A DNA stretch of 64,000 nt from Burkholderia territorii (GTDB lineage Bacteria > Pseudomonadota > Gammaproteobacteria > Burkholderiales > Burkholderiaceae): assembly GCF_902833055.1 (NCBI RefSeq), contig NZ_CADFEJ010000022.1, forward strand, positions 1 through 64,000, read 5' to 3'. Below the pieces are notes generated by a model. The model worked only from the letters and a program-made list of their open reading frames with translations, was not told where the DNA came from and did no database searches. A program made the translations under genes and the position numbers. This document shows positions 50,738 through 60,781 of the stretch, piece after piece (position 1 is the first letter of the stretch; each line of letters begins with the position of its first letter).

Positions 50738-53113
50738 TCAGAATTCGTAGCCGACCTGGGCGCGCACGCCCGCGTCGCCCACCGACGTCACGGACACCGC
50801 ACCGTTCACGAGCCAATTGCCGTTGCGCGATCGGTAGGTGGCGCCGGCCGCGACGGCGGAGCCGCTCTTGAAGTTCGCCGCACCGACCGCGACCACCGTC
50901 TTGCCGGGCTGCGACGGCGTCATGTTCGGCATCGCCATCGCGGCCGCGATACCGGCATATGCGTTCTTCGCCACGTCGTTGATCATCCGGTTCGTTTCAC
51001 CGAAACGCTGGTCGACCGACTGCATCGCGCCATCGAGCTGACGCTTGTTGATTGCATCGGTGGGCGCCGTGCCGTCGGCGACGTTCGTGATCTGGCGCTC
51101 ATGACCGGCGGAACCGACCGACACCGCGTTGTCACGATCCGCGACCGAGCCCTGCCCGAGCGCAACCGAGCCGCTTCCGGTAGCCGACGTGCCCTGACCG
51201 ATGGCCGTGCTGTTTTCTCCGGATGCGACCGACCCCTGGCCAACCGCCGAGCTGCTCCCGCCCGATGCGACCGCCCCCTGGCCGACCGCCGAGCTGTTCC
51301 CGCCCGATGAGTTCGAGCCCTGCCCGATGGCGGAGCTGTTCTCTCCCGATGCACTCGACCCTTCGCCGTTGACCGTCGAACCGCTTCCGCCCGTGCCCGG
51401 GCCACCCGCGCCGGGAGCGTTCTCGCGTTCGGTGACGCGATCGGACAATTCGTCGACACGGCCGTGCAACTCGCCGAACTGCTTCGCGAACTGCTCCTGC
51501 AATCCGAAAAGCTGACTGCCGTTGACGGCATCCATGCTGTTGGCGCTGACCTCGCCCGGTGCGACGTTCCGCAACGACGTGCCGAGTGCGCCTGCAAGCG
51601 TCACGGTGTCGAACGACATGCCGCTGTCGTAGGTGACCGCGCCGACTTCCTTGCCGGTGTAATCGATCAGGCCGGTGGCGCGGAGTTGCGCGATGGTGAC
51701 CGCCTCGTCGTCGTTCACGCCGTTTGCGATGCCTGACAGCGTGCGTGCGCCGCCGGTGCCTGCGAAGTTCACCACCGTGCCGCCGCTGTTCGCGCCGACC
51801 GCGATCATGCCGGCCGTCTGGTCCTGTTGAACGACACCGATCGCGCCGCTGCCGATCCGGTCAGCGAGCTGCTTGATGTCGCCTTCGTTCGCAACCGTAC
51901 GGCCGTCGAGATTCGCTACCGCGCCCGCAAGCGTGTTGACCGTGGTCGTGCCGCCTTTGCCATCGCCGATCGTGAAGGATGGCGCGGAGATGGTGCCGTC
52001 CGTATTCACGACGGAATCGCCGCCGATGGCGGTTGCGACGCTGTCCGCGATGCCGTGCAGTTGCGCGCCATTGGCAGCGTCGGAGCTGGCCGCGGAAACC
52101 TCGCCGGCTGCGATGCCGGTGAGCTTGCGCGTGCCCGCGGTGCCCGAGAAATTCACGGCAGCGCCGTCGGTGTTCGCGCCAACCGTGAGATCCTCCCCCG
52201 CCGTGGCTTGCTGGACGAGGCCGCTCGTGCCGCTCGACAGGTTGTCGAGTCGACCGTTGATCGTCGAGATATCGGTCGTGTGCATCGCGATGTCGTTCTT
52301 CGCCGCCGTCATGTCGCTGTCGAGCTGCTTGATGTCTCCCTCGTTGGCCGTCGTTCGGCTATCGAGCGCACTCAACTGGGTATCGGTCGTCGACAGGCGG
52401 GCGTTCATCTGGCCGACGTTCACGGCGTCGGTATCCGCGGTACCCTTGGCCACGTTGACGATACGTCGTTGCAGGGCCTTCGAACCCACGGAAACCGTAT
52501 TGTTGGCGCTCGCAACAGAAAGATCGCCCAGTGCAATGCTGTAATAACCCGTCGCCGTGGCTCCATCGCCCAGCGCGACGCCACGGTTTGTCGTCGTGGC
52601 GTTCCGACCTATCGCGATCGCTCCACCGGCACCGCTCATGGCAGACGCGCCCTCACCAAATGCCATTTGCCCGAAACCGCCCGACGTGTTGGCATTGGCG
52701 CCAATAGCGATGTTGGTCTGGGCTGCATCAGTGATGCCAGCGGCGCCTGCAACCGCGCCATCGCCGATCGCGATTGCCCGATTTCCCTCGCTTTTCGCGT
52801 CTGTCGTCGTACCACGGACCTGGATGTACGTATCATCGAGCGTCGCCCTTGTTTCGGCCAGAGCGCGCGTTGCGTTCAGGCTCGCGCCTGCCGCCGTGCA
52901 TGCCCCCGTCGCGTCGACGGTGCCGCGCGATCCGTCGTTCGTCGTGCACACGTCTGCCATCGCGGTGCCCATCGTGGCGCCGCCCAGAGCGATCGCGATC
53001 ATGGTTTTGCGTGTCGCGCGAGACGCGCCTTTCGAATGCGACTTTGCCGTTTCGGACACTGCCGTCCACGTGTTGGTCGCAGCGTTCCAGATGCTGAGGT
53101 AGGTCTTGTTCAA
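50738..53113 (-). CDS. Trimeric autotransporter adhesin (YadA-like), complete
   Basis: The 791-residue protein starts at TTG 53113, with AGGAA upstream. The ESPR leader is MNKTYLSIWNAATNTW, and the signal peptide ends AMA (about 53). The head contains Hep_Hag-type units (AIAIGRNATT, GVALGDGATATG, SIALGDLSV) and necks (TDAVNVGQMN; DEAVTIAQLR; MDAVNGSQLF; TDAINKRQLD). Stalk coiled coils, a block of six 14-residue repeats (about residues 585-668) and the C-terminal YadA anchor ending GAQVGYEF-like (RAQVGYEF) follow. It should form a trimeric surface adhesin. Its upstream region at 53549 carries the shared RcsB-like box, implying a leader of about 400 nt. Confidence 0.95.
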   Translation of the reverse strand: MNKTYLSIWNAATNTWTAVSETAKSHSKGASRATRKTMIAIALGGATMGTAMADVCTTNDGSRGTVDATGACTAAGASLNATRALAETRATLDDTYIQVRGTTTDAKSEGNRAIAIGDGAVAGAAGITDAAQTNIAIGANANTSGGFGQMAFGEGASAMSGAGGAIAIGRNATTTNRGVALGDGATATGYYSIALGDLSVASANNTVSVGSKALQRRIVNVAKGTADTDAVNVGQMNARLSTTDTQLSALDSRTTANEGDIKQLDSDMTAAKNDIAMHTTDISTINGRLDNLSSGTSGLVQQATAGEDLTVGANTDGAAVNFSGTAGTRKLTGIAAGEVSAASSDAANGAQLHGIADSVATAIGGDSVVNTDGTISAPSFTIGDGKGGTTTVNTLAGAVANLDGRTVANEGDIKQLADRIGSGAIGVVQQDQTAGMIAVGANSGGTVVNFAGTGGARTLSGIANGVNDDEAVTIAQLRATGLIDYTGKEVGAVTYDSGMSFDTVTLAGALGTSLRNVAPGEVSANSMDAVNGSQLFGLQEQFAKQFGELHGRVDELSDRVTERENAPGAGGPGTGGSGSTVNGEGSSASGENSSAIGQGSNSSGGNSSAVGQGAVASGGSSSAVGQGSVASGENSTAIGQGTSATGSGSVALGQGSVADRDNAVSVGSAGHERQITNVADGTAPTDAINKRQLDGAMQSVDQRFGETNRMINDVAKNAYAGIAAAMAMPNMTPSQPGKTVVAVGAANFKSGSAVAAGATYRSRNGNWLVNGAVSVTSVGDAGVRAQVGYEF
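51111..51365 (-). repeat. Six tandem 42-bp repeats in the adhesin gene
   Basis: They encode 14-residue units of the pattern GSxASGxxSxAxGQ (for example GSVASGENSTAIGQ, GAVASGGSSSAVGQ). The units keep frame, so copy number can change without killing the gene. They sit near the C-terminal stalk rather than in the head. Confidence 0.85.
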
Positions 53114-53519
53114 GGCTTTCGTTCCTTTCCGTTTCCGGGGTTAAGCGCGATACAGTGGCCACGATGGATGCACATTGATCGAGACGTGGCACGTGCAGGC
53201 CCGCTGCTTCGGCGGAATCAACCCGGCCTCGCCGCGTATGAGCCGAATAGTCGACATGGCGGTGCGCCCGAGGGCGCCGGTCGCGTTGCCGGGACCGAAC
53301 GTGCGACGACTCGTTGTCGTCCATCCGATATCCGCTCAACGAATATCGAATCTAGAAATTCGGACAACGAATCGTGAAATCGATTGAAGGAAGTACAGCG
53401 ACAGCGGTCATTCCGCTTCGGATTTCCGAATCGTGCCCGTGAAGCGCCGCATGCTGCTGTCGATTCATCAATCGGTAACCGGATACCGTCGATTGCGGCA
53501 ACGCGTCGCTCACCAAAGA

Positions 53520-53564
53520 AGTTTGATCAAGTGGCGAATCCGCGAATATAAGAATCGTCCTAAA
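53520..53564 (-). promoter_or_regulatory. Adhesin promoter: RcsB-like box and possible -10
   Basis: On the minus strand TTTAGGACGATTCTTA runs from 53564 to 53549, and CAAACT lies at 53525-53520, 33 bp away centre to centre. The 20 bp 53545-53564 are identical to 34822-34841 (opposite strand). The -10 is weak, so the exact start is uncertain. Confidence 0.5.
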
Positions 53565-54031
53565 TCGCGGCGCTGGCGGCGAATCAGCGGCGATTCGTCC
53601 GACACGGCGAAAGCGAGCGTGTCCTCTCCGGGATGGACTCGATACGAAAAGCGACCGAAACGACGGTCCTGAACCGTGTATGCGGGAATCGAATACGCGC
53701 GCCGTCGATCAGTTCGGGCTTGTATCGAACGAGCGGCCCGGGACCGGCGGCGCCAATAAGGCACGTTGCCGTATCTGGAGAATCGTTCGCGGGACAGTGC
53801 CGCCATTGGCGTGAACACGCACTGGCCTCGATTGCGGCGCCGTCGCTCGACGGAGCGTCGCATGTGCGCTCACACACGGCCCTCAAAAGACGCCATGCGC
53901 ATGCGACACCGTTTCGCCTGCGCGATCCCGCTCGTCCACCTGCCGCTCAGCGCGGCAAGGGGCCGGGATCGTAGCGATTGCGCGGATTCCACAGCATCCA
54001 GCCGTCCGTGCCCGCAGCATCGGCGCCGCGA
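53565..54031. other. Spacer, no recognised gene
   Basis: With 53114-53519 this makes almost 900 bp between the adhesin start and the FtsH remnant. Short frames exist on both strands but have random-looking, Arg-rich composition. Nothing is recognised apart from the promoter listed above. Confidence 0.5.
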
Positions 54032-54280
54032 TCACGGAATGATGGACACCTTCTTCACCGGATCGCAGTGCGCGCGACTTTGCGCGACGAGCGCATGGCC
54101 CGATTCGTGATACGCGATGGTCCGCTTTTCCTGTTCGTTCATCATGCGGCTCTTGCGTTCCATGCCGGTCATCGCGCGATCGATCGCTTCGTCGAAATCG
54201 GCCATCCCGACCGCGGGCTTGCCCAGTTCGGCCGCATGCAACGCACCGTCGTTGACGACGTTCGCGAGATCCCCGCGGAT
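54032..54280 (-). pseudogene. FtsH protease fragment
   Basis: Read on the minus strand from 54280: [20 protein letters not shown], then [39 protein letters not shown] and [10 protein letters not shown], followed by a stop. This is the linker between the AAA domain and the protease domain of FtsH, including the zinc motif HESGH, in the correct order. A TGA lies just upstream in the frame, and everything before (ATPase) and after (rest of the protease) is missing. Only about 80 residues of some 600 remain. Confidence 0.85.
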
Positions 54281-54284
54281 TCAC

Positions 54285-54770
54285 GCCGCGCGCGGCGCGC
54301 CAGCGCCTCGGCGATCCGCGCGCCGACATCCGGCACCGTGTGATCCGTCCGCACGCGGATGCGGTTCGCCACGCCGACGACGCCGATCATCCGGCTCACC
54401 ATCGCTTCCGCCGCCCGGCTTTGATATGCATGATCGACTTCGCCGTCGAGCGTCACGCAGCCGTGATCGACCTCGACGCCGATCTTTTGATCGCGCAACG
54501 CCTCCTGCCATCCGAGCGCGAACGTGATCGCGATCGCCAGTTCCTGGTCCGCGCATGCGTTCTGCGGCGGGGAGACGTCCAGTTCGAGCACCAGCGCGCG
54601 CGCATCGGCGACATGCAGCGCCGTTTTCTGCGCCTCGAGCTTCTGGGCCCGGCTGTCGACCGTGCCGCGCAGCGTCACGAGCCTGTCGTGGACCTCGACG
54701 TCGATCCGCCGCGCATCGATCGCCGGATTCCAGCCAATGCATGCGAGCGAGCGCGTGTGGAATCGTGTAC
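54285..54770 (-). pseudogene. BON-domain protein remnant, both ends damaged
   Basis: The minus-strand frame contains GWNPAIDARRIDVEVHDRLV, TLRGTVDSRAQKLEAQKTAL, then GVEVDHGCVTLDGEVDHAY and VANRIRVRTDHT, two BON domains typical of OsmY-like stress proteins. It ends [13 protein letters not shown], the start of a third BON domain, where it runs into the FtsH fragment. At the N-terminus no in-frame start codon exists; a nearby ATG is in another frame. So a deletion joined the BON gene to the FtsH gene. An exact FNR/Anr box lies 30 bp upstream (54798). Confidence 0.75.
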
Positions 54771-54797
54771 AGCATCGCGCACGGCCGCGCCGGCGGC

Positions 54798-54811
54798 TTG
54801 ATGAGGATCAA
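54798..54811. promoter_or_regulatory. FNR/Anr box upstream of the BON remnant
   Basis: TTGATGAGGATCAA matches the consensus TTGAT-N4-ATCAA exactly. Towards the BON remnant a GATGCT hexamer (54776-54771, minus) is centred 31 bp away, the same geometry as the other boxes here. Confidence 0.65.
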
Positions 54812-54845
54812 TCAAAGGCGGGCAGGCGATGGCCGGTTTTGTCGG

Positions 54846-54886
54846 TTGACGCAGATCAATCGCGCGACGAGGCGCGACGCGATCAT
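54846..54886 (+). promoter_or_regulatory. FNR/Anr promoter of small membrane protein 1
   Basis: TTGACGCAGATCAA at 54846-54859 has one mismatch to consensus. GATCAT at 54881-54886 is centred 31 bp downstream. The same pair with the same spacing precedes the duplicate gene at 62063. Confidence 0.6.
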
Positions 54887-54974
54887 GACCGGGCGGACGT
54901 CGCCAAAAGGCGCGGCCAGACGCACGTTTCGCATTCGTCCGACCATCGATGCCACCGCTCTCCGGGAGACCGTC

Positions 54975-55163
54975 ATGATCCGCAAGCAATACCGCATCGT
55001 GCTCGCGACGCTCAGCGTGTTCATCGCGATTGCATCGCTGGTCGGCATCGTTCACGGGATGCTGTTCGACGAGGAAGTGTTCCGGTACTCGATCGTCACG
55101 CTGATCTCCAGCATCCTCGCGTTCGTCGTGCTGCTCAATCCGGGGCCGGGCGAACGCCCGTGA
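54975..55163 (+). CDS. Small two-helix membrane protein (copy 1)
   Basis: The 62-residue protein is almost entirely made of two hydrophobic helices (IVLATLSVFIAIASLVGIVH and FRYSIVTLISSILAFVVLLN) joined by GMLFDEEV. It is homologous along its length to the protein at 62063-62248 (about half of residues identical). Both follow an FNR-type box and both start after GGGAGA-like sequences. The two copies bracket the efflux operon. Function unknown; a respiratory or membrane-stress accessory role under low oxygen is inference. Confidence 0.7.
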   Translation: MIRKQYRIVLATLSVFIAIASLVGIVHGMLFDEEVFRYSIVTLISSILAFVVLLNPGPGERP

Positions 55164-55268
55164 CGGGCGCCGTGCGGTGCGCGTCGGGCACGCGGTCACG
55201 AAACCGTTCGACGCATGCCGCGACACGCGCGTCAAGCGAGGAGCCGCTCGAAACGCATTCCCGCGCGA

Positions 55269-55311
55269 GTGACACAGATCAAGGGGAAACCCTGCAATCG
55301 TCGGATATAAG
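55269..55311 (+). promoter_or_regulatory. FNR/Anr-like promoter of the efflux operon
   Basis: GTGACACAGATCAA (55269-55282) has two mismatches in the left half of the FNR box; the right half ATCAA is exact. GATATAAG at 55304-55311 offers a -10 centred 31-33 bp downstream. The first gene starts at 55388. Confidence 0.5.
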
Positions 55312-55387
55312 TGAATCCGAAGCGGCGACGCCCGGGCGGCGGTGCCATCCCGTATTCCCGCATTTCCAGTATCCGACGAGGCATCCC

Positions 55388-56890
55388 ATGCGCGCTGCCG
55401 CGCCCGCCGTTCGCTTTCTTCCTGCCGTCGTGCGGCGCACGCGTGCCATCGCGCTCACGGCGGGCATCGCGTTGCTGCCGGGCTGCCTGTCGCTCGCGCC
55501 ACCGGACGAGCGCCCTGCCGCACCGATTCCCGCATCGTTTCCGGATCCTGCCGCCGACGCAACGCCGCCGACCTCCGCGGCGCCCGTGCCCGACTGGCCG
55601 GCCTACTTCGTCGACGCACGGTTGCGCGCGTTGATCGCGCAGGCGCTCGCCGACAACCGCGATCTGCGCGTGGCCGTTGCAAGGGTCGAGCAGGCGCGCG
55701 CGGTGTACGGCATCCGCAGCGCCGATCAATGGCCGACGATCGGTGCGGGCGCGGCCTATGCGCGGTTTCGCACGCCGGGCGGCTTCCTCACGCCGGCACC
55801 CGTCATCGGCCAGCTCTATGAAGTCCAGCTGGCCGAGACGCAATGGGAGATCGATTTCTGGGGACGCGTGCGCAACCTGAAGGAAGCCGCGCTCCAGCGC
55901 TATCTCGCGAGCGACGCGGCGAGACGGGCGGTGACGCTGAGCGTCGTCACCGGTGTCGCCAACGCATATCTGACCCTGTGCGAAATCGACGAACGCATCG
56001 CGCTGACCCGCGCGACGATCGACACACGCCGCGAATCGCTGCGGATTTTCCGGCTTCGCCACGCGGCCGGCGCGATCTCGCGCCTCGACCTCACGCAATC
56101 GGAAATCCTGCTGCAGCAGGCGGAATCGCTCGGCGTCCAGTTGCAGCAAGCGCGCGCGACGGCGGCCGATGCGCTGGCGTTGCTCGTCGGTGCGCCGCCG
56201 GCGCTGGCCGATACGCCGCTCGCGCTCGACGACGGCGCGGTGCTGCCGTCGCTCGCCCCCGGCCTGCCGTCGTCGTTGCTGACCCGGCGTCCGGACGTGA
56301 TCGCGGCGGAGCACGAACTGCAGGCGGCCCGCGCGAACATCGGCGCGGCGCGCGCGGCATTCTTTCCGCGCATCGCGCTGACGAGCGCAGTCGGCTCGGG
56401 AAGCAGCGCGCTGCATGAACTGCTGTCGTCCGGCGCGGGCGTGTGGTCGGTGATTCCGAACGTCACGCTGCCGCTCGTCGACGGCGGCCGCAACCGGGCG
56501 AATCTCGCGCTTTCGCACGCGCAACGCGACGAGGCGCTCGCGCAGTACGAGCAGACACTGCAGCGCGCGTTCCGCGACGTGTCCGATGCGCTCGCCGCAC
56601 GCCGCTGGCTTGCCGACCAGGTCGCCATCGAGCGCGCCACGCAGGCGTCGCAGGCCGAACGCGCACGCCTCGCGAAGCTGCGCTACGACAGCGGCGCAAC
56701 GCGCTTCCTCGAAGTGCTCGATGCGCAACGGGACCTGATGAACGCCGAGCAGCAACTGGTCATGACGCGCCGTGCGCTGCTGTCGAGCCGCGTCGCGTTG
56801 TACGGCGCGCTCGGCGGCGGCGTGGTCGATACCGGCAACACTGCCGCGGCAACGGCTCCCCTTTCGACAAATTCGGACAACACACCATGA
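55388..56890 (+). CDS. Outer-membrane efflux lipoprotein (NodT/OprM family)
   Basis: The 500-residue TolC-like protein has a lipobox LPGC (about residue 32), so it is lipid-anchored. Two outer-membrane-efflux repeats follow (ALADNRDLRVAVARVEQARA; YDSGATRFLEVLDAQRDLM), with the typical RRPDVIAAEHELQAARANIG. It forms the exit duct for the ABC pump encoded downstream. Its stop overlaps the next start by 4 bp. Confidence 0.94.
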   Translation: MRAAAPAVRFLPAVVRRTRAIALTAGIALLPGCLSLAPPDERPAAPIPASFPDPAADATPPTSAAPVPDWPAYFVDARLRALIAQALADNRDLRVAVARVEQARAVYGIRSADQWPTIGAGAAYARFRTPGGFLTPAPVIGQLYEVQLAETQWEIDFWGRVRNLKEAALQRYLASDAARRAVTLSVVTGVANAYLTLCEIDERIALTRATIDTRRESLRIFRLRHAAGAISRLDLTQSEILLQQAESLGVQLQQARATAADALALLVGAPPALADTPLALDDGAVLPSLAPGLPSSLLTRRPDVIAAEHELQAARANIGAARAAFFPRIALTSAVGSGSSALHELLSSGAGVWSVIPNVTLPLVDGGRNRANLALSHAQRDEALAQYEQTLQRAFRDVSDALAARRWLADQVAIERATQASQAERARLAKLRYDSGATRFLEVLDAQRDLMNAEQQLVMTRRALLSSRVALYGALGGGVVDTGNTAAATAPLSTNSDNTP

Positions 56891-57960
56891 AAACCATCCC
56901 GCGCCCTCTTCTGATCGGTGCCGGTGCGGCCGTGCTCGCGATCGGCCTCGCGTACTACGGGTGGACGCGCTGGCGCGACGGCCAGACGGATGCGGGGCTC
57001 GTCAGCGGCAACGGCCGCATCGAGGCGACCGAAATCGACGTCGCGACCAAGCTGCCGGGGCGCATCACCGCCGTGCTCGTCGACGAAGGCGACTTCGTAA
57101 CGGCCGGCCAGCCGCTCGCACGCATGGACGTCGTCGTCCTGCAGGCGCAGCTCGACGAGGCCCAGGCGCGCGAGCAGCAGGCCGTGAACACCGCGGCGAG
57201 CATCGACGCGCAGGTTGCGCAGCGTCGCAGCGACAAGGCCGCCGCCGCGGCCGTCGTCGTGCAACGGGAAAGCGAGCTGGACGCGGCCACGCGGCGGCTC
57301 GCGCGATCCGAAACGCTGTCGCGCGACGGAGCGTCGTCGCTGCAGGAGCTGGACGACGATCGCGCGCGCGCCGGCAGCCTGCGCGCGACCGTGAATGCCG
57401 CGCGCGCCCAGGTGGAAGCGGCCCAGGCAGCGGTCGACGCAACGCGGGCCCAGCTCGTCGCCGCGCGCTCGGCCGTGACGGCCGCGCAGGCGACCGTGGC
57501 GCGCGTGCGGGCCGACATCGCGGACAGCGAACTGACGTCGCCGCGCGACGGCCGTGTGCAGTACCGCATCGCCGAATCGGGTGAAGTCCTGCCGGCGGGC
57601 GGCAAGGTGCTCAACGTCGTCGACCTGTCCGACGTCTACATGACGTTCTTCCTGCCCGAAGCGGTCGTGGGCCGCGTGCCGCTCGGCGCCGACGTGCGGA
57701 TCGTGCTCGATGCGGCGCCGGAATACGTGATTCCGGCACGCGTGTCCTATGTGTCGAGCACCGCGCAGTTCACGCCGAAGACGGTCGAGACGGCCACCGA
57801 GCGGCAGAAGCTGATGTTCCGCGTCAAGGCACGCATCGATCGCGATCTGTTGCAGCGCCACCTGAAGCGCGTGAAGACCGGATTGCCGGGTGTCGCGTGG
57901 CTGAAGACCGACCCGCACGCGGACTGGCCGGAGCGCCTCGCGATCAGGGTGCCGCAATGA
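56887..57960 (+). CDS. HlyD-type membrane fusion protein
   Basis: The 357-residue protein has one N-terminal transmembrane helix ([19 protein letters not shown]), a lipoyl-like half ([37 protein letters not shown]), a long Ala-rich coiled coil and the second half ([20 protein letters not shown]). It resembles YhiI, the adaptor of the RbbA/YhhJ system. ATG 56887 overlaps the preceding stop; its stop overlaps the next start. Confidence 0.93.
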   Translation: MKTIPRPLLIGAGAAVLAIGLAYYGWTRWRDGQTDAGLVSGNGRIEATEIDVATKLPGRITAVLVDEGDFVTAGQPLARMDVVVLQAQLDEAQAREQQAVNTAASIDAQVAQRRSDKAAAAAVVVQRESELDAATRRLARSETLSRDGASSLQELDDDRARAGSLRATVNAARAQVEAAQAAVDATRAQLVAARSAVTAAQATVARVRADIADSELTSPRDGRVQYRIAESGEVLPAGGKVLNVVDLSDVYMTFFLPEAVVGRVPLGADVRIVLDAAPEYVIPARVSYVSSTAQFTPKTVETATERQKLMFRVKARIDRDLLQRHLKRVKTGLPGVAWLKTDPHADWPERLAIRVPQ

Positions 57961-60779
57961 ACGCGACGACGTCCGCCGGAACCGATGCCGGTGCGATCGA
58001 CGATTCGCCGGTGCCGGCCGATCGGCGCGTGGTCGCCCGGCTGTCGGGCGTCACGTTGCGCTACGGCGACCAATACGCGCTCGACGACGTGACCCTCGAC
58101 ATCCCGGCCGGCCGCATGATCGGCCTGATCGGGCCGGACGGCGTCGGCAAGTCGAGCCTGCTCGCGCTCGTGTCCGGTGCGCGCGCGATCCAGCAGGGCC
58201 GCGTATGGACGCTCGACGGCGACCTGGCATCGCGTCGCCATCGCGCACGCGTCTGCCGGCGCATCGCGTACATGCCGCAAGGCCTCGGTCGGAACCTGTA
58301 CGCGACGCTGTCGGTCGAGGAAAACCTGCAGTTCTTCGCGCGGCTGTTCGGCCACGATGCCGCGGAGCGTCGCCGCCGGATCGACGCGCTGACGCGCAGC
58401 ACCGGCCTGCAGCCGTTCCTCGATCGCCCGGCAGGCAAGCTGTCCGGCGGCATGAAGCAGAAGCTCGGCCTGTGCTGCGCGTTGATCCACGATCCCGACC
58501 TGTTGATCCTGGACGAACCGACGACCGGCGTCGATCCGCTGTCGCGCGCGCAGTTCTGGGAACTGATCGGACGTATTCGCGCCGCGCGTCCGACGATGAG
58601 CGTGCTGGTCGCCACCGCGTACATGGACGAGGCCCGCCGCTTCGACCGGCTGATCGCGATGGACGCGGGCCGCGTGCTGGCCACCGGCAGCCCCGGCGAG
58701 CTGCTCGAGCGCACGGGTTGCGACACGCTGGAAGCCGCGTTCATCGCGCTGCTGCCGGACGCGCGCCGGCACGGACACCAGCCGGTCGCGATCGAGCCGT
58801 TCCAGCCCGACCCGGCGGCCGGCTACGCGATCGAGGCCGACGCGCTGACGATGCGGTTCGGCGATTTCGTCGCGGTCGACCACGTGAGCCTGCGGATCCG
58901 CCAGGGCGAGATCTTCGGCTTTCTCGGCTCCAACGGCTGCGGCAAGTCGACGACGATGAAGATGCTCACCGGCCTGCTGCCCGCGTCCGAAGGCACGGCG
59001 ACGCTGTTCGGCCGGCCGGTCGCCGCGAACGACATCGACACGCGTCGGCGCGTCGGCTACATGTCGCAAGGGTTTTCGCTCTACGGCGAACTGACCGTGC
59101 GGCAGAACCTGGTGCTGCACGCGCGCCTGTTCGGCGTACCGGAGCCGGACGTGCCCGCGCGCGTGACCGAAATGGTCGAACGCTTCGGGCTGGCCGACGC
59201 ACTCGATGCGCTGCCCGAGCGCCTGCCGCTCGGGATGCGGCAGCGGCTGTCGCTGGCGGTCGCGATGGTGCACAAGCCCGAGCTGCTGATCCTGGACGAG
59301 CCGACTTCGGGCGTGGACCCGGTCGCGCGCGACGACTTCTGGCGGCTGATGATCGAGCTCGCGCGCGACGATCGCGTCACCATCTTCATTTCGACGCACT
59401 TCATGAACGAGGCCGCGCGGTGCGACCGCATCTCGCTGATGCATGCGGGCCGCGTGCTCGCGAGCGCCGCGCCCGCCGAACTGGTGCGCCAGCGCGGCGC
59501 GGCCACGCTGGAGGATGCATTCATCGGCTACCTGAGCGATGCACAGCGCGCTGACGGCGCGCAACGCGCGGGCGATGCGACGGCCGATGCGCCGTCCGAC
59601 GCCGGCTGGCTCGCCGCGCCTCCCGCTGCGGCCAGCGCCGGCCACGCGGCCGCATGGTTCAGCCCGTCGCGCGCCGGCAGCTACCTGTGGCGCGAAGTGC
59701 TGGAACTTCGGCGCGACCCGTTGCGCGCGACGCTGGCGCTGTTCGGCTCGCTCGTGCTGATGTGCGTGATCAGCATCGGGATCAGTCTCGACGTCGACAA
59801 CCTGACGTTCGCGGTGCTCGACCGCGATCAGTCGATCCTGAGCCAGGACTATGCGCAGAATCTGGCCGGTTCCCGCTACTTCGTGCCGCGCGCGCCGCTC
59901 GCGGACGACCGCGACATCGAGCGCCGCATGCGCAACGGGCAGCTGTCGCTCGCGCTCGAGATCCCGCCCGGTTTCGCGCGCGACGTCGCGCGCGGGCGCC
60001 GCGTGGAGATCGGCGCATGGGTCGACGGCGCGATGCCGATGCGCGCGGAGACGATCCGCGGCTATGTGGCCGGGATGCACGAAAACTGGCTGCGCGACCA
60101 GGCCAGGCGCCGGCTCGGCGTGTCGCTCGTCCCGGCCGTGGACATCGCGATCCGCTATCGCTACAACCCCGACGTCAAGAGCCTGCCGGCGATGATTCCG
60201 GCGATCATGCCGATGCTGCTGCTGATGCTGCCCGCGATGCTGACGGCGCTCGCCGTCGTGCGCGAACGCGAGCTCGGGTCGATCGTCAACCTGTACGTGA
60301 CGCCCGTCACGCGGGCCGAGTTCCTGCTCGGCAAGCAGGCGCCGTACGTCATGCTCGCCATGCTGAACTTCCTGCTGATGGTCGTGCTGGCCGACGTCGT
60401 GTTCGGCGTGCGGATCAAGGGCAGTTTCGCGACGCTGGCGGCCGCCGTGCTGATCTTCAACGTTGTGGCCACCGGCATCGGGCTGTTCGCGTCGACGTTT
60501 ACGCGCAGCCAGATCGCCGCGATCTTCATGACGATCGTCGGCACGCTGATTCCGGTCGTGCAGTTCTCGGGCCTGCTCACGCCGCTGTCGTCGCTCGAGG
60601 GCAGCGGCAAGTGGATCGGCACCGTCTATCCGGCCACCTACATGCTCGCGATCAGCCGCGGCGTCTACAACAAGGCGCTCGGGCTGGCCGACCTGTCGTC
60701 CCAGTTCTGGCCGATGCTCGCGGCGGTGCCGGTCATCCTGGTCATGACGGGCGTGCTGCTGCGCAAGCAGGAGCGCTGA
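57957..60779 (+). CDS. RbbA-like ABC transporter: two ATP-binding domains fused to a permease
   Basis: The 940-residue protein has first nucleotide domain Walker [10 protein letters not shown], signature LSGGMKQKL and Walker [13 protein letters not shown]. The second has Walker [10 protein letters not shown], a degenerate signature LPLGMRQRL and Walker [13 protein letters not shown]. The last 370 residues are an ABC-2 permease: a helix near residue 590, a periplasmic part, then five helices ([33 protein letters not shown]). The layout equals that of E. coli RbbA (YhiH). With HlyD, permease and outer-membrane factor it forms a drug or lipid exporter. The degenerate second signature suggests unequal ATP sites. 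Confidence 0.92.
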   Translation: MNATTSAGTDAGAIDDSPVPADRRVVARLSGVTLRYGDQYALDDVTLDIPAGRMIGLIGPDGVGKSSLLALVSGARAIQQGRVWTLDGDLASRRHRARVCRRIAYMPQGLGRNLYATLSVEENLQFFARLFGHDAAERRRRIDALTRSTGLQPFLDRPAGKLSGGMKQKLGLCCALIHDPDLLILDEPTTGVDPLSRAQFWELIGRIRAARPTMSVLVATAYMDEARRFDRLIAMDAGRVLATGSPGELLERTGCDTLEAAFIALLPDARRHGHQPVAIEPFQPDPAAGYAIEADALTMRFGDFVAVDHVSLRIRQGEIFGFLGSNGCGKSTTMKMLTGLLPASEGTATLFGRPVAANDIDTRRRVGYMSQGFSLYGELTVRQNLVLHARLFGVPEPDVPARVTEMVERFGLADALDALPERLPLGMRQRLSLAVAMVHKPELLILDEPTSGVDPVARDDFWRLMIELARDDRVTIFISTHFMNEAARCDRISLMHAGRVLASAAPAELVRQRGAATLEDAFIGYLSDAQRADGAQRAGDATADAPSDAGWLAAPPAAASAGHAAAWFSPSRAGSYLWREVLELRRDPLRATLALFGSLVLMCVISIGISLDVDNLTFAVLDRDQSILSQDYAQNLAGSRYFVPRAPLADDRDIERRMRNGQLSLALEIPPGFARDVARGRRVEIGAWVDGAMPMRAETIRGYVAGMHENWLRDQARRRLGVSLVPAVDIAIRYRYNPDVKSLPAMIPAIMPMLLLMLPAMLTALAVVRERELGSIVNLYVTPVTRAEFLLGKQAPYVMLAMLNFLLMVVLADVVFGVRIKGSFATLAAAVLIFNVVATGIGLFASTFTRSQIAAIFMTIVGTLIPVVQFSGLLTPLSSLEGSGKWIGTVYPATYMLAISRGVYNKALGLADLSSQFWPMLAAVPVILVMTGVLLRKQER

Positions 60780-60781
60780 CC

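Noticed and set aside
57747-60080. 777-codon minus-strand open frame (and 60665-62254, 529 codons)
   Set aside because: Antisense to the HlyD and ABC genes, no recognisable protein family, His/Arg/Asp-rich as typical of GC3-driven shadows.
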